Shown in pieces: positions 24,216 to 35,831 of a stretch of DNA of 64,000 nt. Each line of letters opens with the position of its first letter. Within the stretch, counting starts at the first letter, position 1. Where the stretch lies: NCBI GenBank assembly GCA_028023455.1, contig JAQFVV010012446.1, positions 1,740,001-1,804,000 on the forward strand. The letters run 5' to 3'. The translations under genes were made by a program, and so were the position numbers. The notes under the pieces are model-generated. The model made no database searches, was not told the origin of the DNA, and was given only the letters and a program-made list of their open reading frames with translations. This stretch comes from Epiperipatus broadwayi. Taxonomy: Eukaryota; Onychophora; Udeonychophora; Euonychophora; Peripatidae.

Positions 24216-24289
24216 GTATGAAGGTGTTTGTTATATCTAATGAAAATATTATAAAATAAACTGAGTCTATCTTTTTAAGAAAGCTAGGC

Positions 24290-24700
24290 TCATGGTCACC
24301 CATAAAACTTCCTTTTAGAAAATCTTGTATTGTTCATCCATTTCACATGTCCAACTTAATAAAAATATGGTTTTCAATAATGAACTATATAGTATCATGC
24401 TTACAAGTTGAATATCGTATTGAATCATTCTACGATCTTGCCATTATATTTTATAATGTTATAGAGCATCTTTAAACTAAAATTTTCTAAAGCCATTATG
24501 TCATATTGATAGAATATCAAAATCCCACTTCCATACAGTAGATTACATAAAATATCAGCTCTCTATGTGGTTCATTTAATATTACTTTTGAGTAATTATT
24601 TCCCTATAATATCCTTATATAGTCCAATATTTGTGTTTAAATTAATATTTTGCATGATTCCTTCTTCATATTGATAATCAATGGCTTTCAAAAAACAACA
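24290..24700 (-). pseudogene. LINE endonuclease-RT C-terminal remnant
   Basis: Minus-strand translation gives GHVKWMNNTRFSKRKFYG, the diverged tail motif (usually like GHVxRMxDxRLPKxxxYGEL) seen after the reverse transcriptase in many animal LINEs. Upstream on that strand is LYNIIKYNGKIVE, resembling LRxILxIKWQDKI. Stops and frameshifts are frequent. It is a different lineage from the RTE-like copies at 53 and 59 kb. It may be the same lineage as the plus-strand piece at 29480-29780. Confidence 0.65.
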
Positions 24701-24864
24701 TTATGAACTTTGTGATATAATTATGCTTTTTTTTAAAATGCCCACAATTACCTCAAGAAAATAAAATACAATAATGCATACTTTATTGAATTTGTTTGCA
24801 CAATCCAATAAAATTAATTTGCAATTATAAAAAACATGTTAAATAGATATGGTTTGTAGCTTGG

Positions 24865-24960
24865 AAATTTATAGAATGTTCAAATTCCAGTACGAAAGTG
24901 ATAGAATAGTCTCAAGCTGTATGGATCTTGGGCTCTAGAGTTACCATTTTATGACTGCAG
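24865..24960 (-). repeat. SINE-A, very diverged
   Basis: The order of blocks (tail, then the complement of GATCCATACAGCTTGAGACT, then a promoter-like part) follows SINE-A on the minus strand, but both boxes are weak. Confidence 0.4.
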
Positions 24961-25489
24961 TAAACCACACTGGAAAGTCACGATTTTTTATACACAAATT
25001 TGAATTTTCTAAAATTATTTCAATATGAGTATTATTTAAGTACAATACAGAATAAAGGAAATTATGTTGGTTTGCAAACCCAAATTACAGAAAAATAAAT
25101 AGATCGCACAATTTTATTTTGTGATCATTTAGAGATATGTTGGGGAATTTGATAATCTCTGTTGTTGAACAAAAAGATGTCAGAGAATTTGACAATCTCT
25201 GTTGGTGGGCAGTTCAGATTGTATAATGAGCCAATTTTTAAACAATAAAAATGATGTATGATTAATCAGTTATAAAATAATTCACTGAAGATAAAATTTT
25301 ATTTTGCCGATAATAGTTAAAATGCTAATGGTTTTATTTTAAACATTGTAGATAGTAATATGATTTTCCAATTTTGTTTGCAAATGCAATGACTTACAAC
25401 ATTGCTTTGAACACAGTATTGACCTGATTACATCATCATCAAACATATTCATGATACATTATTATTTTTACCAAAACTAGTGTTTGCCT
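24961..25489. other. AT-rich spacer with a short duplication
   Basis: GAATTTGATAATCTCTGTTG at 25145 and GAATTTGACAATCTCTGTTG at 25186 form a roughly 41-bp direct repeat. Nothing else is recognised. Confidence 0.5.
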
Positions 25490-25625
25490 TAAGGTTTGTG
25501 ATGGTGGTATTTTAGATATGATAATACATTGGACTATTTCCATCATCTACCATTAAAAATTTCTAGACTTTCAAAATTTAATGATAGTTGATGGAAATAA
25601 TCCAATATATTATCACATTAGTTAA
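25490..25625. repeat. Hairpin repeat
   Basis: GATAATACATTGGACTATTT (25520) pairs with AATAATCCAATATATTATCA (25595), with CATCATCTACCATTAAA against TTTAATGATAGTTGATG inside. The AAGGTTTGTGATGGTGGTAT block before it recurs at 15828. Confidence 0.75.
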
Positions 25626-25694
25626 TGCTAGTTTTTATTATTTTTAATACATTTGTAAAAATAAAATTGTAATTGCTTTCAATCTGTCAATAAA

Positions 25695-25815
25695 TAAATA
25701 ATTAAATTGCTTTATTGCTCTGAGAGTTTATACGAAATTTGAGTTCTGTAAGTACCAAACTGAAATTGCATCAAAAACTGTACACGCTAGAATCTGATAT
25801 TTTACAATTGCAAAA
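25695..25815 (-). repeat. SINE-A, diverged
   Basis: GCTTTATTGCTCTGAGAGTT at 25710 is the complement of the SINE-A end. The tRNA-like part reaches about 25810. Confidence 0.65.
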
Positions 25816-25879
25816 GCCATGTAAGGTAATTAGTATATTCTTGAGATTTCACTATGCTGTTTTTATGGACGATTTTATT

Positions 25880-27090
25880 ATATGATCTAATAGTTATTTT
25901 TGGTACTTATTTAGAATTCGTTCACCTCCTTCGCTGGAAGCTTGCCAGATGTTTTTTTAATTAATAATCCATTTTCAGGGGAATCATGTTTTAAACAACA
26001 TGGATGTTTTTTTTAAATGATTATCATATTAAATATTTAGTTGATTTTTTTTTAAAGATGATTATAAAAACGCAAGAATTTACATAAAACTCCAAACGAT
26101 TGTAATTAAATAAAATTCAATACGACTGTGTTAAAATAAAAACCACGATGAAAGAAAGTGTAACAAATATGACAAATGTGGGTATTTACGTCAGCGGACA
26201 GAAATTGTTAATAGCCTACAACATTGCCAGAAATATATTTTCTTGCTTGTGCAGTTGCTACCGCATAAAATCCACTAAATATGAATCCATGTGTTGTCAC
26301 ACAGTTTCCCGGTCCTCCTTGTTTCTCCATTTTGCAGACTCCATAACCTTTCTATACTTTGTGTATGGATGCCAACAGCTTGAACAAAAATGTTACCGTA
26401 AACATAACAAAATCATGATGTGTTAATGATTCAATTAATTAAATATTGTGAATGGTATTTATATATAAAATATTTTTTAAATTTAATATGAATTTATATT
26501 TGATTTTTGAAATAATGAATCCAATACTTCTGTTATAAAATATAAATCACAACATAATAATAGGACTATTATGTAAAACAAAAAAAAGTATTAAAGTAAT
26601 ATAAAAAGCACTATTGCCAACTTGTTTGAGTCTTATCAAGGTTGTATAAAAACCATTTTTCAATTAATTGTTCCTGGCTGATATAATGAAATGTTTGAGT
26701 TTATGGCTTAGTTGAATACAATGGTTTTTTTTATATAACCTTGATAAGAACTCAAACGAGTTGAAATAGCGCTTAGTAGAGCGTAACGGTTGTTTATACA
26801 GCATTGATAAGGACTGGGTTGAAAACATTTGGCAATAGTGTTTTTTATATTATTTTAATGTTTCTCTGTTTTATACAATAGTCATATTGGTATATTGTGA
26901 TTTATATTTGATTTCTAAATATTTTAACTTAACAAATAACGCATGATCAATAAAATAATTTTGAGAAAAACAAACAAATACTTCGATACTTCTGAAAAAA
27001 ATTATTATATAAAAAAAACGTGTAACAAGCTTCTGGCGAAGGGATTATATGTAAGTACCTCATTTTCAATTAATATTAGATCGTAAGTTA
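25880..27090. mobile_element. Possible element with imperfect inverted ends
   Basis: ATCTAATAGTTATTTTTGGT...CCTTCGCTGGAAGCTTGCCAG (25887-25950) is mirrored by the complement of 27022-27085 (AAGCTTCTGGCGAAGGGATT, then GTAAGTACCTC and TTAGATCGTAAGTTA). The arms are about 60 bp with many mismatches. The interior includes an unassigned 92-residue frame at 26148-26426 (plus) with ten cysteines and no domain I recognise, as well as a palindrome. Parts of the end motif (AGATCTAATAGTTATTTTCA) recur near 28035 and 28340, so this may instead be scattered repeats. Confidence 0.35.
26590..26861. repeat. Nested palindrome
   Basis: The outer arms AAAGCACTATTGCCAACTTG (26605) and TGGCAATAGTGTTTTTTATA (26831) flank an inner pair. 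In it, TTGAGTCTTATCAAGGTTGT (about 26628) meets its complement TATATAACCTTGATAAGAAC near 26735, and a third partial copy (TACAGCATTGATAAGGACTG) lies near 26797. This resembles a foldback element with one arm duplicated. Confidence 0.8.
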
Positions 27091-28434
27091 TTTCCTTGAA
27101 TATATATATATGCATGACAACTTTGTTATATGCAAACTTTTAGAATGTTTTCATTATTTATAGTAATAATAAAAATGTAAAAGACTTCATTATTTAGAAA
27201 TTCTTAAGAAGTTCCACCCTGGGACGCTCATTCCAAAACCGTAGGGCTCATTATTTCTAATAAAATATTAAGAACATTTATTTAGAACTTATATAATCTT
27301 TTATTAGAATCTTTTTTTTTTTAAAAAAAAATCAAACACTGTATTTTTTGGTGGCGTTGTTTTGCATTTTAATCCTGTTCTTAAACCTTTCATTAAATCC
27401 TTCACACCGATAAATAAACCTGTCAACTACATATAATTATGATTAATTAGTTTGTTGATTAATTAGTCTTCGTATACAATTTAATTTACGATCTATTCTT
27501 CAAGCTGACAATTTTTATCTTTCAAATAGAAGCATACAAGAAAAGGGAACTATTTTCACGTTTTGTTTTTTACTCCAAGAAGTTACCGAACAGCTGACGG
27601 ATATTTGACTTCGGCTTTTAAGAAAATAATCGAAGTAAAACTAAAAATTGTTTTATAATACTAATAATAGATTTATATATATGAAAATATACTTAAATGC
27701 AAAAACTATATATTAGTTGTTGTTTTTTTCAAAATTTCTTAAATCACCGCCCCCTAATTCTTTTAAATTATTAATTTATTTTCATTATTTATTTATTTTT
27801 TAAAAACTAATTATATATTGAATAAAAATAAAATTCGGATCTATTAAAAAATAGAGAGGAACAATGGTAACTTATTAAATATTTATTAGTTGTTTCTAAC
27901 TAATGACAGGAGATATATATATATAACATCCAGAGATTAGCAGAAGAGATCTTTTATTGATTAAAAATAATAATTTGGGTGAGAACATTTACAGATCTTT
28001 ACCACGCTATTGTAATAGATTTCATTATATTATCTAGTGGTTATTTTCAATTATATTAGATTGTAAGTTAGTATTTATTTACATTCAATTAATTATTTAG
28101 TCTTTCTCTAGGTAATTAGAAATGAGTCTTGGTCAGCTCTAGGACATAAAGTAATACCAAAATTATTATTCTGAATATTTGAAATACTATTAACGTCATT
28201 ACAGCATGTTATAGATATCTAAATGTGTTATTATTTATAACATCTAGTGGCAGACAGAAAACTCCTTTTGTTGATTTGGGGAGGGGGTGATTTGGGTATT
28301 AAAATTATAAGGTTATTTTTACGTAAAATTTTATCATAAGATCTAATAGTTATTTTCAAATATATATAATAAACAAAGTGTCAATACGCAGTTACGTAAG
28401 TGGATAAATCAAATAGTAAAATAAAGCACACATA
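27091..28434. other. AT-rich spacer, nothing recognised
   Basis: Two repeats of a TTAGATTGTAAGTTAGTA-like motif (27078, 28055). No coding sequence. Confidence 0.4.
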
Positions 28435-28444
28435 ACCATTGCTC

Positions 28445-28886
28445 ATCATAGGTGTGATGTGATGTGATGCACTGTGACTTCTCCTTATACTGAGTCAGGA
28501 ATCTCGCAGCAATTATGCCCAGAGAAACCTGTTAGCCACTTTACCATCCCTTTGCATTCTCCACCCTAAGTTTTCCCATAATCTGCTCCATCCCATTTTC
28601 ACAACATAATCTTTGTCAACTCCATGGCCTTCATATCTAAATCCCTCTTATCTTTTCCCAAACCCAGCATAAAAACCAATAACTCATTTTCTGTATAATC
28701 ACTTTGTTCATATTTATTATTCCATAACTTTATTATTTGTACCCTTTCTACTTCCAAGCATTTACATTGAAGTAACAGATGCCTAATATTTTCTATGCCT
28801 TCCTTACACAACTTGCAGACTAAATCACCCATATTTTTCCATTTACGTGTATATTCCCTTGTTGCTAAAGATCCCATTCGAACCAC
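28445..28886 (-). pseudogene. LINE 3' end with C-terminal zinc finger
   Basis: The minus-strand frame 28886-28599 (95 residues) contains DLVCKLCKEGIENIRHLLLQC, a CxxC...HxxxxxC zinc-binding motif of the type found at the C-terminus of many non-LTR retrotransposon polyproteins. It is followed by KLWNNKYEQSDYTENELL and a stop at the protein end. The untranslated 3' part runs on to about 28450, where the element ends in ATCAC/ATCACACC-like short repeats (complement of GGTGTGATGTGATGTGATG). It is 5'-truncated, with no reverse transcriptase. Three more copies of the same end are at 28985, 29783 and 11735, all on the minus strand. Confidence 0.75.
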
Positions 28887-28984
28887 AATAAACTACTGTC
28901 CTTACTATTATCATAAATTAACTCACACCCAATGTTCCGTTTACTTCTATATATATTTAAACTCGTTTCACTCTCCATACTAGT

Positions 28985-29440
28985 TCTCCATAAGTGATAT
29001 GATGTAAATGTACTGTGGCTTCTCCTTAAACAAAGTCAAGAATATCTGAGCAATTATGCCAGATAAACCTGTTAGACCACTTAATTTTCCATTCCCCACT
29101 CTAAGTTTTCTCATATTCTGCTCCATCCCATTTCCACAACATAATTTTGTCAACTCTATAGCCTTAATATCTAATTCCCCCTTATCTTATCCTAAACCCA
29201 GCATAAAAAACAATAATTCACTTTCTGTATAATCACTTTTTTCATATTTATTCTTCCATAACTTCATTATATGTACCCTTTCTGTTTTCAAGCATTTACA
29301 TTCAATTAACAAATGCCTAATATTTTCTATTCCTTCCTTACATAATTTACAAAATAAATCACCCATATTTTTCCATTTACATGAATATTCTCTTGTAGCT
29401 AAAGATCCCGTTCGAGCCTTAAACAATAAACTACTGTCCT
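28985..29440 (-). pseudogene. LINE 3' end with zinc finger, second copy
   Basis: This is tandem to and in the same orientation as the copy at 28445. The frame 29426-29187 gives DLFCKLCKEGIENIRHLLIEC, keeping the CxxC-H-C residues, and then is interrupted after FMLGLG. Several substitutions separate the two copies, so they are independent or old duplicates. The 3' untranslated end begins near 28995 (TGATATGATGTAAATGTACT). Confidence 0.75.
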
Positions 29441-29479
29441 TACTATTATCAAATATTAATGAGGCTGCAAATACTAATG

Positions 29480-29780
29480 AGACATCTGGTGTTTAAAATA
29501 TGTTAATATATTATCTTCAACACTATTAGATATTTAAGAAATATATAAATTTATCAATTTGCCTCTCCTTAAGAATGCTTCTATTGTTCTAATTTATAAA
29601 AATAAAAAATTGGGGTGGTGGTGTAGAAATAACTTCACTAATTATTGTAGAATATTATTTTTATAATTCACTGCAGCAAAAACAGGACCAGGGACTGGTC
29701 ATTTATAAATGGTTTACTAAATATTTTGTGTGGTTTTAGAAAATCTAAAAGCATTATAGATATAGTTTTTGCTATTAGGT
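29480..29780 (+). pseudogene. LINE reverse transcriptase fragment
   Basis: In shifting frames the plus strand gives NASIVLIYKNKK (like DASIVxLYKNKG), then NNFTNYCRILFL (like NNYRGISLLS), and then LCGFRKSKSIIDIVFAI (like QCGFRxxRxTxDMxFxxRQ) at 29734-29780. These are consecutive blocks at the start of a non-LTR reverse transcriptase. The coding match ends abruptly where the minus-strand LINE tail at 29783 begins. That suggests the younger element inserted here, or that both truncated together. Confidence 0.75.
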
Positions 29781-29782
29781 GA

Positions 29783-29945
29783 TATGATGTGATGTACTGT
29801 GGCTTCTTCTTAAACGAAGTCAAGAATATCTGAGCAATTATGCTCAGATAAACCTGTTAGCCACTTAATTTTCCATTCCCCACTCTAAGTTTTCCTATAT
29901 TCTGCTCCATACCATTTCCACAACATAATCTTTGTCAACTCTGAT
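29783..29945 (-). mobile_element. LINE 3' untranslated end, third tandem copy
   Basis: TGATATGATGTGATGTACTG starts a block collinear with 28995-29160. It stops at CTTTGTCAACTCT, short of the zinc-finger codons. Confidence 0.8.
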
Positions 29946-30486
29946 TAATTGGGATTATTTACTGACAATAAACAATTAAAGTTTATCTTTTCCTTTTTTT
30001 GAAGTAGAATTTCTAGCTTTTTAATAATATTTATAAAAGCAGGTCTTAATTGATGGTGAGCAAAAAAATAGACTATCACTAATACAACAGAAGTCCACCA
30101 TTAATATAACAAATAATTAATAAAAAACCTAAACATGCAAGAGATAATAGATCACTCAGAAGAAAAGTGACCTGTGGAACTACCAGGAATAAAGATCCAC
30201 AGAATCCAACCTTCTTTGTAATTATTACACTGTAATACAAAAACAATATCATTTGATTCCTTTCAGTGTATCATAGTAAATAAGAGCATTTCTTTTTTTC
30301 TCTACTTCAGCACCATCTATTGTAAGATTGAGTAATCATTAAATAATAATACAAACAAATTTATATTCCTAGACTAGTATTTAGCTTTTGTTATGGATTT
30401 GGGATTCAAAGCTGAAAGTAAAGCAGTTGTGCTTTTGGTAATCACAACTTTTTTTACTATCAAGTTAATAGCCTGGTCAAGTGTTG
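29946..30486. other. AT-rich spacer with HH2-like scrap
   Basis: 30302-30338 (CTACTTCAGCACCATCTATT) matches the HH2-related end block. Nothing else is recognised. Confidence 0.45.
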
Positions 30487-30598
30487 TTAGCTGAGAGGTC
30501 AGCACAGCAGCCTTGCAAGCAAGTAGTTGTTTGCAGATGGTCGTCGGTTCGCCTCCTGGCAGATGCTATGACATATGGAGAGAAAAAAAGTTAATAGC
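30487..30598 (+). repeat. SINE-B, tRNA-derived, sense copy
   Basis: GTTAGCTGAGAGGTCAGCAC carries the A box (30488 onwards), and CGTCGGTTCGCCTCC carries the B box (about 30541-30555). GATGCTATGACATATGGAGA and an A-run tail follow. Very similar in layout to 6715-6812. Confidence 0.85.
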
Positions 30599-30599
30599 C

Positions 30600-31926
30600 T
30601 GAAATGTAAAAAATCCTAAGCTTTTCAACTTAAGCTAACTTGCTTTTATAGTCATAATGAGAGTTTGATGCATATTGGTAACCTCATTCTAATTTAGTCA
30701 TTTTTAGCCTTGGCTAAGAATATTAACATGACTGCTATATTGTGTGGTCCATTCAACTTGTTATAATTAAAAATTATTTCTCCCTCTCTACTCTAAGTAA
30801 CATCTATTGCAAACTTGAGTAATCAGAATTTACTAAATGCGTAGTGCAATTTAATCTACCTTATCTGAACCACTTTTTAACTTTAGCCTTCATCAGTAAG
30901 GACTTGAGATTCAAAGTTGGGATAATGCTGTTGTGCACACTTGACCTCTAACTTAACTTTAGCATAATTGTATCTCAAGGTTATAAACAGGAAAAAGTGG
31001 GGGCTTTATAGAAAATCAACGTAATGCAAAAACGTATAAGCCGGTCTATTAATCTTGAATCTACAAAACTATACAAGCAAATGGAGTCAAAACTTTAGGA
31101 TTGGTTTGAGTCTCAGACCATTTATTTAAAGTACAAAAGGATATCTAAATGTAGTTGTCAGGTGTATACCTGACTAAACTCCAATTTTGAATCCCAAATC
31201 TTGATAAAGACAAAATTATAAACCAGTATGGGAAGTAAATTGCATGACTATCTGGTGAATATTGATTTCTCAAATTTGCAATAGATAGCATTGAAGTAAA
31301 TAAGGAAAAAAATGCTATATGCTGTAAAAAAATCACGTTAATCATTTCAACCAAATTATCAAATAACTATGTGTGCTAATAGTTTTAACCCTTCAATAAG
31401 TTGATAGTTTCATCGTTCTCCCTGATAGTAATTTTTGATTTTAGAATTAAAACCTTTATTTTATATTAGAATTCAACAAACTGGATTTGATTTGTTAAAA
31501 ACATAAATTTACAACTGAAAAAAATTCTAAAAAATCATATTGGAATTTTATAAATATAGAAAAAAAATGAAATGTGTAATGAGAATAATAACTTTTTTCT
31601 TACTGCACAATTATCATAACATCTGTGAGAAAAATATGTTAATAAAATCTTGGTTGTTTGAATTTCATTTGTAAATCATGAACATGTTGACATTTAAGTC
31701 ATCATAAATCTATGAAATCTTATGCTAAAATTGTATTTATAATTGTTAAAATATCATACAAGTTCCATAGTATTGTGTTTGACAAAGTTTCCTTTTTACC
31801 ATTACAATGAATTTTTTAAACTTGTGTTTTTAAAAATAAACATATTCGACTATAATCAAAGCATAATCATAGGTACTTTTATTTAAAATATTTAATTATA
31901 AATTTTATTAAACGCACCTTATTATA
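30600..31926. other. AT-rich spacer with decayed HH2 pieces
   Basis: 30783-30830 (ACATCTATTGCAAACTTGAG) is an HH2-like end. On the minus strand, 30880-30925 reads CTTACTGATGAAGGCTAAAG, a decayed relative of the HH2 hammerhead whose second core block is lost. The rest is not recognised. Confidence 0.5.
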
Positions 31927-32045
31927 TTAAGTAATATTTACTAAGGCTGTACCTGAGAAATAAGCGTCTGAAAAATTCGAAGGTAGGGACCTCTACTTTT
32001 TCAGACGCTTATTCCTAAGGTACAGCCTTAGTAAATATTACTTAA
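31927..32045. repeat. 119-bp near-perfect hairpin
   Basis: Arms of 49 bp (31927-31975 and 31997-32045) match at 47 positions. The 21-base loop contains GAAGGTAGGGACCTCTAC. Both outer tips are TTAA. The inner arm and loop (GCGTCTGAAAAA...GGGACCTCTAC) recur at 57298-57331 in another repeat. Confidence 0.95.
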
Positions 32046-32504
32046 AATATTTAAATAAAATATGGAAAAATATAAAATAAAATATGGAAAAATATAAATA
32101 TTTTTCTCATTGCTCACAATAATAGAAGGGTTTATAATTAGTCTTGCAAAGAAACTACCAATCAGCAATGTGGTTAATAGAGTTTGAATTCTTGGTAATT
32201 TCTTTTGACTGTAAACTTCTGACCTCTCCAGATATTTTTTCAAACTAATACATCAATAATATATTTCAGTTCTGGCTTTTGCTGTCAAAATGAATGAAAA
32301 GGCAGCAAACAGTGCTACAGATAGCCACAGAAGAATGAAGGAAACCTAAAGGTCTACCTGCACATATTAATGAGTTAGCTAAGTTGAATAATAAATTATG
32401 ATCCCTTATAAGTTTCACAGAATTAAACTTGGATATGAATGGGCTTGATATATTTCTAGAAAAGATGACCATGGATGAACAGTAGAAGTCTTAAACTAGT
32501 ATTC
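32046..32504. other. AT-rich spacer, nothing recognised
   Basis: AATATGGAAAAATATAAAAT is repeated twice near 32057-32100. There is no real gene. Confidence 0.4.
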
Positions 32505-32680
32505 CAAAAGAAGATCTAGAAAGAGACCGCATGTGAGGTATAGGATGAAGTTATCGGTATGATGTGCACCAGAGAGGCTAGGGATCAAAGAAAGTGGATT
32601 AAATTTGGAGAAATTTTTTTTCTGTAGCGGATAAACTATTGAAAATGATAATGAAGAATAAACACATGAGATGTAAAGTG
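32505..32680 (+). mobile_element. RTE-like LINE, extreme 3' coding end
   Basis: Translated fragments RKRPHVRYRMKL and, after a frameshift, EARDQRKWIKFGEIF match the last about 45 codons of the RTE-like protein at 56.2 kb. The end GATAATGAAGAATAA replaces the usual TGA-repeat tail. Confidence 0.8.
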
Positions 32681-34919
32681 GGAAAAAAAAAGAATAAACA
32701 ACAGAAACAATATAAATTGGATACTTATTGTCTATAAATAAAATTATTATATAATTTCTTCGTATGACTAGCATTACATATACTATTTCTTGAAATAATA
32801 TTAAAATAACATATATATTTTTTATCAGACGGGCAACAATTGCAATTTAATCTCATTTTATAATATATATATATAAAGAGGGCTTATTAACCCTACAGGT
32901 TAAAAAGATTAAAATGATGAACCTATCACATTATACAAGGTTATATATTTTACTTAAATGGTTTAATCATTATGACAATAATTTTTAATAAAATAACAGA
33001 TAATATCAATTTGTTACTAATAAGAATGACTGAAAATGATTTATTTGTAATTATTTTGACAAGTTTTACAGCTTTTATCCTGACTCAAGAATTTCCGGAA
33101 CAATCTCAAACACATGCTAAAAAAAAATAAACGCGATAACGTTTCTAATTTCTATCACGACTTCAAAACTCGGACTAAGGATCACACGTCATTTCCGGTG
33201 CTGGAACTTATACACTTTCGAATATCGTTCGATTATTTATTTTCAATAGTTTTTTTAAAACTGTTTTGAGGTTCTTTGTGATAGGATGATATATAGATAG
33301 TATATCCAAGCACTAATGTTTTTATTATTATGAGCAATGGATTAGCACTTAAGTACGTGTATCCAGAGTATTATGTTGTATTTCTGCTGTAAGTTTGGCA
33401 GTGACTACATAATTAGCTTGTCTACAGTGGACCCCTTTCAAATTCAATCATAATACAGACTACTGTTGATTAATGATTATTATTTTTCCGTAATGCTTGA
33501 GATGAAGTTTATAGTTTTGTTAATGCTGATTCTCTGATCGTATTCCCTGTATTTTTTATATTTAATTTTATGTATTAAATGGGGATGATGATGGTTTCCC
33601 ATCTTGCCATGTACACCTGTGATTCCACACTGTTACAATACATATGTGACCACTTTTTGGTGGACTTACTTTCCAATGATATCATAGATCAGTTAGTTCT
33701 ACTACAAATCAGTTAATAAGTTGATTTTTAAAAAACAAATACTATAATGGTCAAAAATTACAAATAAATTTAAAAATTATTAAATATATATAATGAAAAT
33801 CAATAAAATAATGAATATTTGTCTTTAGTACCACAATTTTAGCTTGTAAATGAATTGTAATTCAATTTAACAGTTATTAAGCTATTTTAAATCTTTTCTG
33901 AAAATATCTCCATCATAAATTAAGATTATCATATATTCTTATATTTCAAGAAGTTTATTAAGTACATAGCATCTATTGATTACTTAAGCTTACACTAGAT
34001 GGCATAACTGAAGTGAAAAATATAGAGGATTTGCTACTAAAAAGCATCACAAAAGCTGGAATCATGTGATATTTTGTAGATTTCAAGAAGTTATATATAT
34101 ATTATTTTTTGCATGCAATAGCACATACCAGTGTGCAGGTCCAAAAGTATGATGAAAAACTAGATATTAGAATGTAGATATATTAAAAACATTTTTGTAC
34201 AACAGAAGGAATAAAGTATCTAATTTTTTTATTTTATTATACAATGCATAACATAATGAAATGTGGTAACGACTATTAATCTTTTTATTGAATCAATAAA
34301 TATTAAACATATTTTTTAATATTTGAATTACAACAATATCAAAAAATATTAAATGAAAGTTTCTTATGTTTCAGTATTATTCAAGTCTTTTGGTAAGCAA
34401 TTTTATAAACTTTAAGCAAAAGTAATATTTATGTATTTTAAACAACTCAGTATGTTTTAACAAAAGAGTTTAAGGTTTTTTCTTAGAGGATTTCAATTTT
34501 GTTGGGTTACTGCAAACATTACTCAGAATTTCTACTTTATTTCAATGAATTTATTAAATAATAAATATAGATTTATTTACCATGCACTAAAAAGCAAAAA
34601 AATAATTGTTTCTTCAGCCACAATTGAAATTTTTAGATTTAACTTGAAATAAAAGCATGGGGGGGGGGGGGCTAGAAATTAATTAAGAGCATGATAAATA
34701 AAAGCAGCTAATATATATTTTTTTATAACTTAAAAATAAATAAACTTTATTTATTTTTAACTTCTTAGTTTTGGCATAGTAAATAAAAATGTAAAATGAT
34801 TTTGTACTTAAAACTGATTTAACACTTATAGTTTATATATAGATTACTAAATATTTTTGCTACAAGTTAACAAGTATACCCCTTATGTATATATATTTAA
34901 CCATTAGAAGCCAGTCAAC
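32681..34919. other. AT-rich spacer with HH2-like scrap and poly-G
   Basis: 33968-34015 (CATCTATTGATTACTTAAGC) matches the HH2-related end block. A run of twelve G sits near 34660, striking in this composition. 34815-34920 is a repeat that recurs from 35540 (ACACTTATAGTTT...AAATATTTTTGC). Confidence 0.5.
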
Positions 34920-34927
34920 TCATAGAC

Positions 34928-35326
34928 CAGGGGTCCCCAACCCTATGCCCATGGGCACCATGGCGCCCGCAGACCATTTTACGTGTGCCCGCCACTATCC
35001 AAACATGATAAAAAAATATTTATCTGATACAAATAAATTTAATTTTTACAATTTCTTATAAATTATTGTATTATATTGTAATCAAATTGTAGGGCATACT
35101 ATACTTTTACAGCGTAAAAATATAAACGTTAATTATATGTTAAAATTTTATTTTTGAAATAAATATATTTTTGTACTTTATGTGTATTATTAACAATATC
35201 CAACTATAAATTTATATTGAAAAAAATAAATGGTGCCTGCCACGTGGTTGAATAAATAAATGGTGCCCGCCACCTGGCTGATATTATAAAATGGGCTCTT
35301 AAGTGCAAAAAAGTTGGGAACCCATG
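34928..35326. mobile_element. hAT MITE with perfect 8-bp target duplication
   Basis: The ends CAGGGGTCCCCAAC and GTTGGGAACCCATG are inverted repeats with two mismatches. TCATAGAC flanks it exactly on both sides (34920-34927 and 35327-35334). The length is 399 bp and no transposase is present. GC-rich subterminal blocks (GGCGCCCGCAGACC; GGTGCCCGCCACCTGGCTG twice) are typical of hAT ends. It is inserted in a repeat whose uninterrupted relative lies at 51205-51290, giving an empty-site comparison. Confidence 0.95.
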
Positions 35327-35334
35327 TCATAGAC

Positions 35335-35831
35335 AATCCCAATACAGATAATAATCAACAATCTTAAACTGTTGTCAAGACAATATATATATGTGCATAA
35401 TAAATTATTAAATGACAAAATATGAAAATACCCTTTTAAATGAAAAGTGTTTGACATTTTTATTTTTGATTGGAAATTTTCATTTTTAAAAAAAATGCTT
35501 CCCAAAACTATATTGTAAACAAACTTCACTTAATAGATATGATTTACTTTAAATTGATTTGACACTTATAGTTTGCACATATCCCTAAATATTTTTGCAT
35601 TAAGTTAGTATATATACTCCTTATGCGTATTTTATACTTGTATGTATGCATAATTATATATGTGTATAATAAAACATTAATTAACTTAAAATTATAAAGT
35701 CATCCTTTTGATGAAAAGTATTTAACATTTTTTCTTTGATTTTTTTTTTTACAAAAATGCTTAACAAAACTATATTGTAAACATTATTTTATTACAACTT
35801 AAATGAAGCTTACAGTTAAAACCAAGAAAAT
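35335..35831. other. Repeat flank of the hAT MITE
   Basis: 35327-35400 (AATCAACAATCTTAAACTGT) matches 51240-51290. 35540-35640 repeats 34800-34900. 35690-35800 repeats 35420-35530 (ATGAAAAGT.TTTAACATTTT...CAAAACTATATTGTAAAC). This is an old local duplication of about 0.3-0.7 kb. Confidence 0.6.
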
